From: Cerioporus squamosus
Taxonomy: Eukaryota > Basidiomycota > Agaricomycetes > Polyporales > Polyporaceae
Length of the DNA: 13,718 bases
Reading direction: 5' to 3'
Assembly: GCA_022592435.1 (NCBI GenBank)
Contig: JABYQS010000766.1
Span: forward strand, 1 to 13,718
Below, in pieces: positions 7,787-13,718 of this stretch. Every line of letters begins with the position of its first letter. The stretch's first letter is position 1. Made by a program: the position numbers and the translations under genes. The notes beneath the pieces are model-generated. The model saw only the letters and a list, made by a program, of their open reading frames with translations. It had not been told where the DNA came from and did no database searches.

Positions 7787-10582
7787 CTATTGCGGAGCGC
7801 TTGAGGGCTCGGCCGCTTCAGCACTGGGAGTTACCCCTCTCGAGCTGCGGCCGCTGAACTGGGCCTGGAGTTGTTCGATCGAGGCATTTTTCTCCTGGAG
7901 TTCGCGGGTCCTCTGGTCCAGCTCTCGTTGTTTTTCCTCAACCTCCCGCTCGATGGCGTCGACTCGCGCCTGGGACATGCTCTCGACCCTCGAGAGCAAG
8001 TCAGCCGGTATGCGCATACCCTCCGCGTTGAGTGGCGTCGACGTCCGAACGGGAGTAGACGTCCGAGGATGGTCAGCGGGAGCAGGCGGGGGCGAGAAGG
8101 AGATGAGCGGCACATCGATGTCAAGGTCGTCTGGTGAGACGGGTAGAGGTACCTCCGATGGCTCGACGAGCATGCTCGTGATAGAGTGGGCCGTCGAGTG
8201 CAGCGAAGGGAAGAGAAAGTCATCGTCGGCGAGCGAGAGGATCGTCGGATGAAGCGGCGTCGCAAGCTCCATTGACTGCTCCTCGTCCAGCTCACTTCCG
8301 TCATCGGTCGGTGCGGGGTAACATACCCGCTGCTGTTCGTCCGTTACTTCCTCGCGCTCTCCGGAGGTGTCTGGAGTCCTCGAAGGAGCAGCGGGGACGT
8401 CCAAGTCTGCGCCCGGGGTTGCAATAGCAGCGGAAACGCGGGGCGCTGATGGGTTTGGTGTGTGCGCGCGGGATGATGGCATTTTCAGATCGCCGGATGC
8501 ATATCTGGGTTGGTCCCCGTGCGCAGCAGCAGCGGGAGGGTCGAGGAGCGCCTCGCGGAGATTGTCTATCTCGGCCTGCAGCGCTTCCTCACGTCGCGCG
8601 CGCTCTGCAGTGAGCTCCTCGAGCTGCCCGCGCAGCGCCCGGTTTTCCCTGATGCCGCACGAGATGTCAGCTCAATACTGTGACAAGGTGGGTACGAGAA
8701 CGTGACAAATGCGACAGACCTGGCACACTCTTCCTCGTGGTGCAGGACACGCGTCGTCAGGTCGTCAACTGGCTGGTGTGCTCGCCTTGGGACGTCCTCA
8801 TGCTCCGCTGAACCACCGGCAACAGGAGCGTTGCGACCCTGCGCCCAGTATTAGGCAATTGACAACGAGTGTCTGGTACGATCTGGACATACCTGAGGAA
8901 GCGCTCCAGCAAGCATTCTCTTCAGCGCATCGCGCTCCGCGCTGAACGCCGCAATCTCTGTCGACAAGAGATCAATCTGGTGTTTCAGGTCTTCCAACCC
9001 AAGGCCAGGGAATTCGTCCGGTCTTTCTGTTTCCGCCAATGCTAGGTGAGTAGGACCGGAAGGTGACCCACGATGTGGGTCCTCCCGGTGGTGGCGTCCA
9101 GGTGTTAATTCGAAGCGGGAAGGAGAGCCCAGGCCTGCGCGAGGGAGCAATTGCGGACTAGGCGGCGTGCGTGCATTTCGGCTGGACGATGGGGCTACAT
9201 TCTCGGCAGACGGTATGGAACTAGCCAAGGGAGCGTGGATACGTCCCGACTTCGAGATATGCGGTTTAGGCGGAGGTGAGGGGATATCGCCGGCTGTCGG
9301 ATGGGAGGTGGCTTCGTGGAGCTAGCACGGACGTCAATTCAGACAAGAAGATGTTCACTGCGAGCTCACCTGGTGACGCAAGTAATCCACTTCTCGTTCC
9401 AGAGTTCGCTGCTGGACCAGAATCTGGGAGAGGACTGGTTCGGGATCGGGAAACTTTTCGACTCGCATCGGCCTCGACTGTCCAGCTGACACGTCCTCTA
9501 TCACAGATCTACGTGTATGTGTACACGTTGGGCAAGGGCGTGAAGGGCCTAGCGATGAGTCCGCGGGGTACGAGATAGACAACAGGACGCGATGTCCAGC
9601 ATGCGTGGCGCAGGCCTCTAACTCCGCGTCTCTGCGGGCGACCATTGCACGCAACCTGAGGATCTCCGCGTCGGATTGCTCCTTCGTGCGAGCATGAGCT
9701 TGTCTCTCCTCCTCTAGTTGCCGCGACATGGCTTCGAGAAGAGCAGCGTGGATGGCTTCGCGGTCAATGTCTGCGCGTCGCGAGCTCTGAGTGAGAGGTG
9801 CTGGGTCTAGGGAAGCCGCCACGGACACCCACATAATGGAGTAAGCTCGCGTGGTGGGAATGTGAGGGACGGATGTGACCAACCTACAGGCCGCGCAAGG
9901 CTCATACGAGAATAGGGCCAGACAGAGTAGTCATTACATCTCTCGACTAGAGGAAAAAGTCATGAGCATGGATAGTGCTACGTACGCAACCTTCAACGCC
10001 TTCTCACAGACTTCAGGCATCGACGAATTGTACCATCGCGGCTGAACCAGTGGTATAGTCCGCACGTCGCGAACTACTAGGGTGCGACGATAGGGGCTTC
10101 ATCCCCATGGCACCAATGGTGCCACTAGATTGACAGCGACTTCATTCAATGCCCCATGTCCACCTCATGGACGGTAGATGCACTTTGATCTCAGACTGAA
10201 ATAAGTACACACCTTTCTCGACCAAGATGGTAACCACCTCGCGCATTTCGTCCCTCTCCGCCTCCGCACGCTTCACTTCATCCAGATAGCGGTCCAGCTT
10301 CTCGCTCAACTTCTCCTTCGCGCGCTTCTCCGTCTTCAGCTCCTTCTGGTGCGCGGTTCGCGACGCGTCCAACTCGTCGAGGGTCGCCATAAGGCGCGTC
10401 TGCATCTGGGAAAGCCGCATGTTGCAGAGCTCCAGCTCCTTACGAAACCGCGCGACCTGATAGCCGTCCCAGTCATGCTAATCAGTCGCAGCTCAAACTC
10501 CGTGGAACAGATAGACACATACCTCGGCATCGCGTCGCGTACTTGAGCTTCCCTGAGGATCCTGCCTGATACCGGGACCCAT
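7787..10582 (-). CDS. Seven-exon gene for a 737-residue coiled-coil protein of unknown function
   Basis: Exons (minus strand): 10582-10523, 10456-10213, 9946-9884, 9806-9370, 9321-8893, 8838-8720 and 8648-7787, total 2214 nt, all joins in phase; stop TAG at 7787-7789. The start (MGPGIRQDPQ) is the first ATG of exon 1. Predicted coiled coils lie near residues 19-110 (VARFRKELELC through KLDRYLDEVKRAEAERDEM), 130-190 (AMSRQLEEERQAHARTKEQ), 248-268, 377-405, 436-486 (ENRALRGQLEELTAERAR) and 668-716. A short conserved-looking motif, ERCNDYSVWPYSRMSLARP, is encoded by exon 3. The stretches between the coils are Pro/Ser-rich and acidic (e.g. SLADDDFLFPSL); there is a CPTC motif near the end of exon 4's first half. 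No signal peptide or membrane segment is seen. From memory it resembles uncharacterised agaricomycete proteins; a scaffold or cytoskeletal role is only a guess. The 3' splice of intron 3 is the least certain: GTTGGT donor is used to keep ARPVDP, while GTAGGT six bases before it is an alternative. Confidence 0.85.
9947..10212 (-). other. Long intron 2 of the coiled-coil gene (266 nt)
   Basis: The donor is GTGTGTACTT directly after the codons for LVEK, and the acceptor is TTTTTCCTCTAG with an upstream CTCATGAC branch-like site. Splicing gives VEKVERCNDYSVWPYSR in one frame. At 266 nt it is about four times longer than the gene's other introns (66, 77, 48, 54 and 71 nt), and it carries a 17-nt palindrome and a second small stem. 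Reading into it adds 19 codons or so before a stop at 10142-10144. Confidence 0.82.
10108..10124. repeat. Near-perfect 17-nt palindrome in intron 2
   Basis: TGGCACCA-A-TGGTGCCA is an eight-base perfect inverted repeat around one central base. Next to it, 10093-10106 forms GGGG-CTTCAT-CCCC. Both fall inside the 266-nt intron, so in the pre-mRNA they could fold into adjacent hairpins. They could also be the remnant of a small insertion. Confidence 0.7.
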
Positions 10583-11230
10583 GCGAGAGATTTGTATCCA
10601 AAATTACCGATAATTTACGCGTAGATGTTTACAGACGAGCAGTACAGGGTTACACAAGCATCAGCAGAGCATCCAGAAAGCAAAACACCGGAAAGCAAGG
10701 AGGGAGATCGTGGTCAAGAGGCAAGCACAAAAGCGGCGAGACAATACCAACCATCCGGCGTTTACCAACTAGCCCCTAAGGGGTCCAGACCGTCCGAGAC
10801 AGTAAACACTTCGGTAGTCTTCCTACCTCTTCCTACACTGAGGAACGTTAACCATGCTTATCCTGGCAATGAGCGACCCCCAACCACTAGCTTGAAGCTC
10901 CGTACGGCTTAGTGAGAAATATTTCTTTCCCCCATTTCATGTGTTACTTGGCGACGACTGAAACTTTCTTTTGTTGCACACCCATCATTAGTGCAGAGCA
11001 TGCACCCTATACTGGCATTCCAACAATACTACGTGTATATGTATCGCAAGCGGAGTCATTCAGGAAAGTCCGTGTTGCAGAGTCCGTATAGAGTCCTCGT
11101 TATTTGAAGTCCCGATGAAGTCCATGTGATCCTTTCACAGGACCATCACAAACGTCTGCAGAAACGTCTGTAAGTCTGGACTCGACAACACCATAGACGA
11201 CTGGAGTACGCACCTCAAGCTGCACCATCG
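10583..11230. other. Spacer between coiled-coil gene start and cerato-platanin end
   Basis: This 648-nt spacer is more AT-rich than its surroundings. It should contain the coiled-coil gene's promoter (nearest 10583) and the cerato-platanin 3' UTR (nearest 11230). The open frame at 10625-10912 (+) is low-complexity and unrecognised. A 10-bp palindrome GAAATATTTC sits at 10916-10925. No clear TATA box or polyadenylation signal was identified. Confidence 0.6.
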
Positions 11231-11642
11231 TCACAGCCCGCACACGGACGCGTCGACCTGCTGCACCGACGCGTCGATCCGCCCAAGGAACACAGCCTGC
11301 CCGTCCGTGAGCGTGTTCATCGCCTCCAGAGCAATGTTGAAGCCGTCGTCGGCGTGGTCAATGGCGAGTGTTGATGCTCTTGCCATTGTACGTCAGCTGC
11401 ACAGCACGCCCGCACTGCGGCGAGTCGAAGCCCGCGATGGCGGCCGCTCCCCCGATGTTGGGGAAGATCGGGAGCGAGCCAAAGTTCGGGAAGCCCTTCG
11501 GGATGAGCCCGTTCGGCCCGTCGGAGCATGCGACGTCACTCATGCTGCCAGACGGGTTGTCGTACGTCTCGTCGTACGATACCGTCACGGCGAGCGCGGA
11601 GGAGACGAGGGCGGCGAATGCGAGGAGGGAGGTGAACTGCAT
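11231..11642 (-). pseudogene. Cerato-platanin family secreted protein, frameshifted
   Basis: Cerato-platanins are small secreted fungal proteins with a double-psi beta-barrel-like fold, four cysteines in two disulfides, and roles in wall binding and plant defence elicitation. The start at 11642 gives a clean signal peptide (MQFTSLLAFAALVSSALA, cleavage near residue 18), followed by the family hallmarks VSYDETYDN, VACSDG, GFPNFGSLPIFPNIGG and GFDSPQCG. The distal part, [19 protein letters not shown] through ASVCGL and a TGA at 11231-11233, lies in a different frame. The break is just after the codons for KSIN, where the frame runs on through three codons into TGA, giving a 94-residue product. 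Earlier, right after C77-G78, a pair of compensating one-base indels replaces the usual TCW motif with RAV, so the third family cysteine is lost. No intron of sensible size can repair either site. Real pseudogenisation or local sequence error are both possible. Confidence 0.9.
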
Positions 11643-12504
11643 GATGGTGACGATGTCGAAGGGGAGAGGCTCGAGCGACCGAATGTGTCTGAGTGCGAGA
11701 GCGAGAGAACGTGGGTCGATGCTGGAGCACTGTTGGCCTTGAGGACGTCGTTTTATAGCTGCAGTTCTCGCTGTCGACGGCACCCTTGCCCGCAGTGGAG
11801 AACAGTTCACAGTTTAGACGACCGCGGGCGAACATGTCCGAGACCATGCTATGCTGGATGCCTGCCACTCCAGTAAGTCAGCCTTCCGCCGGCCGAGAAT
11901 TATGATCGAGGCCATGAGACCGCCTCGCGGGCATTCACTCGCCGTCTGGGTGTGACAAGAACGCAGAGGCTAAACCATCCATCGATGACATGGGCCGTCT
12001 ATTGAGACGCGAGGCTTCTCAATCGGTGAACGAGATGGAATAAGTATAGCCAGCACTAGGTCCTGTACGCTGCGGGAAGTATTCTGTGAGTGTGGGTAGC
12101 GTAACATACACGGCATTGGGACTTACATGTCTGCCGAGTCCTGTGTAGCCAAAGCGCGCGGACGCTGAAGCTCAGTACACCAGTGTCGGCAGAGGGAGGA
12201 CCGCACGCCAAAGAGACTTATTCCTGTCTTCACCTACGTAATGTACGGTTAGCTGGACGGCCTCGCTTTTTTGAACGTTCGGTCCGAGCCCGCGCGGACT
12301 CTGCTAGGCTAAGTATGATACACTTCCCTGGTATCACGCCGCAGTCAACACGCGTACGACTATATTAGAATCCGCTTGCCAGCGAACGGGAATAATATGA
12401 CACGATTATTGGTGAACAGAAGGAGTCACTTTGCATTACTAGGAGTTGTGACTTTGTGCGTAGGGGTGTGGAAAAGAGGATGAGACATCGGACCATAATC
12501 AGGA
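11643..12504. other. Spacer upstream of the cerato-platanin gene
   Basis: Beyond the leader and TATA box (to about 11760), no coding sequence is recognised in this 860-nt stretch. The plus-strand frame at 11307-11876 is mostly the shadow of the cerato-platanin gene. Around 12360-12430 the DNA is AT-rich, which fits the 3' flank of the decayed carboxylesterase. No repeats or RNA genes are evident. Confidence 0.6.
11751..11757 (-). promoter_or_regulatory. TATA box of the cerato-platanin gene
   Basis: On the minus strand CAGCTATAAAACGACG places a consensus TATAAAA about 108 nt upstream of the cerato-platanin start codon. Transcription starting some 30 nt further on would leave a leader of about 80 nt. 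A strong TATA box suits a highly expressed secreted-protein gene and suggests that the promoter is intact although the coding frame is broken. Confidence 0.65.
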
Positions 12505-13718
12505 CCTAGAGGGGGCGAGCAAGGCTCATCGCCTCGCATGGGCAAGAGACGCAGGTCGTCCGTTTCAATCTTGAGCGGGACATCGCCGTCAAGGGAGTAA
12601 GCACCTGGCGCAAGAGAGAGTCATACGTCGGCCAGGAGATCGTCTTGTTGAACGCGCCGTTGGGGTCGAGATGCGTCGCGAACTGAATGATGTAAGTAGT
12701 CCGTGAGCTCGTTACAAGCGCGAGGCGGGAAGAAGTCGCCTCCGTGCGCCCTGTCAGAGCACCATCAGTCGATCTTGAGCGGGCTCTAGACACGGACAAT
12801 TGTCACCCACGTATCCAAGGCCAGGCGAGCTGCGGCGCTTGCTGACTCGTCGCCCGTAGTCCTTAGTGTGAGTTCTACTATGAGAGAAGAATGGTACACA
12901 CTAAATGACCAGTGGGCTGTTTGAATGACGGCTGAAGGCAGGCCTCCGAGCCTGGAGGATGATGTCGCCCTGGAACGCAGCCATGCGCTTGTACATCTAT
13001 GCGAGCTGGTTCGCATTCCTGTGCCGACGGGCGAGCCCTGAGCCGGGTCGTTGGGGTACAGGTCGAAGATTGGAGCAATCAGTGCCTTGGGGCGCGCAGG
13101 AAGAAGAACTCGTGGACATAGTCGCGGAACTGGTCCTCGGTGCTGCATATCGCTTGGGTTGGCTTCGCTGGACGATGTACAGGGTGAATAGTGCATGATT
13201 TATGTCAAATAGAGCTGCCAATTGCGAAGATAGTGTCGCCGCTGATGAAGGGGATCTTCGCCACTTGACCGGCCAACACCAGGTGCTGAGGAGGTGCTGT
13301 CAAGAGGACGCCATTTGCGGGAGGAGCCCAGGGAGTAGCGAAACCCTGTCAAGCACAAATGAGTTATCCTCGTCTTAATCGTTACTGTTCTAGACAGCTC
13401 ACGATGTATTCAAAAAAGTTCGGCAGCGTGGCTTTTGAGCGACCAGAGTCTGAGGCGGGACGTTGCGAAGGCAGTCAACAGTGTGGCGTTCGAGCAGCTA
13501 GCGTGCTGGACAAACTGGCCGTGATACTGCTGCTGTTCGGCGATGTCGCCGGTAGGAATCGGGAACCGGCGTTCATGATCGCACCCGGGAAGAGGCCCTC
13601 GGTGTTGCCACCATTCGTGACCATCTGAAGTGCTGGAGAGATGGCGCCGGAGCAGCTGCGAGGGCAAACAGGAGGTGGTCGGTCCCGAATGACTCCGAAC
13701 CGGTGGAGACGTACATTT
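12505..13718 (-). pseudogene. Type-B carboxylesterase/lipase, multiply frameshifted, 5' part beyond window edge
   Basis: Type-B carboxylesterases are secreted alpha/beta-hydrolases with a Ser-Glu-His triad. Reading the minus strand from the right edge, family segments appear in order but in changing frames: SGAISPALQMVTNGGNTEG and FPGAIMNAGS (near 13655-13565), PIPTGDIAEQQQYHGQF, a DCLRNVPPQTLV-like run, then after an intron-like gap (13346-13402, GTGAGC...TTGACAG) the segments GVLLTAPPQHLVLAGQVAKI and PFISGDTIFA. Next come STEDQFRDYVHEF, ALIAPIFDLYPNDPAQGSPV, MYKRMAAFQGDIILQA, IIQFATHLDPNG, ISWPTYDS and LDGDVPLKIETDD. At least five frame changes and a stop before MYKRM separate them. The nucleophile elbow reads RSCSGA rather than GESxGA, and the DDEG block bearing the catalytic acid is missing between ISGD and TIFA. 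The enzyme cannot be active. The left limit is approximate. Confidence 0.85.

Noticed and set aside
7573..7824. Minus-strand frame with a nuclear-localisation-like GPKKRRLKTRQQ, possibly an extra last exon of the coiled-coil gene
   Set aside because: I tried a donor at GTAACT near the end of exon 7 with acceptors at CATAG and GTCAG; none keeps the phase. The frame is more likely a chance ORF in the 3' flank.
7713..8252. 179-codon plus-strand frame
   Set aside because: It is the antisense shadow of exon 7 of the coiled-coil gene, whose splicing and coiled-coil composition are better supported.
11307..11876. 189-codon plus-strand frame
   Set aside because: It lies antisense to the cerato-platanin gene and its leader; its product has no family resemblance.
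1..13718. CRISPR array, integron, prophage or biosynthetic cluster
   Set aside because: No regularly spaced repeats, integrase, phage or clustered enzyme genes are present. The spliced genes show this is a eukaryotic (fungal) chromosome.

Overview
The window looks like nuclear DNA of a filamentous basidiomycete, probably an agaricomycete of the polypore type. The reasons are short spliceosomal introns (48-77 nt, GT/AG ends, CTNAC-like branch sites), GC-rich codon use, a cerato-platanin gene, a fungal type-B carboxylesterase, and a long coiled-coil protein that resembles, from memory only, uncharacterised agaricomycete proteins. No bacterial, organellar, CRISPR, rRNA or convincing tRNA signal was seen.

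Layout, left to right. Positions 1-3267 hold no gene I recognise, only one very intron-like segment (355-437) and a facing pair of CTGCGTC/GACGCAG repeats (1074-1178). Positions 3268-4769 (+) carry a two-exon TRIP4/ASC-1/Rqt4-type zinc-finger protein whose C2HC5 finger is split by a 719-nt intron, very long for this kind of genome. Positions 4770-7786 are again without a recognisable gene; they contain a weak spliced ORF (5988-6493), short tandem repeats, and GGGACG-type repeats at 7008-7357. Positions 7787-10582 (-) hold a seven-exon gene for a 737-residue coiled-coil protein of unknown function, reconstructed here exon by exon with all junctions in phase. After a spacer at 10583-11230 comes a cerato-platanin gene (11231-11642, -) with a good signal peptide and TATA box but broken by indels and missing one of its four cysteines. 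A spacer at 11643-12504 separates it from a decayed type-B carboxylesterase/lipase (12505-13718, -) that runs off the right edge.

Function. The TRIP4-like protein should act in the ribosome quality-control trigger complex, and the coiled-coil protein is probably an intracellular scaffold. The two right-hand genes would have encoded secreted proteins, and both are broken. I see no operon-like cooperation and no convincing new biological system. The points most worth checking are the outsized intron inside the zinc finger, the two adjacent broken secreted-protein genes, and the conserved-looking coiled-coil protein of unknown function.
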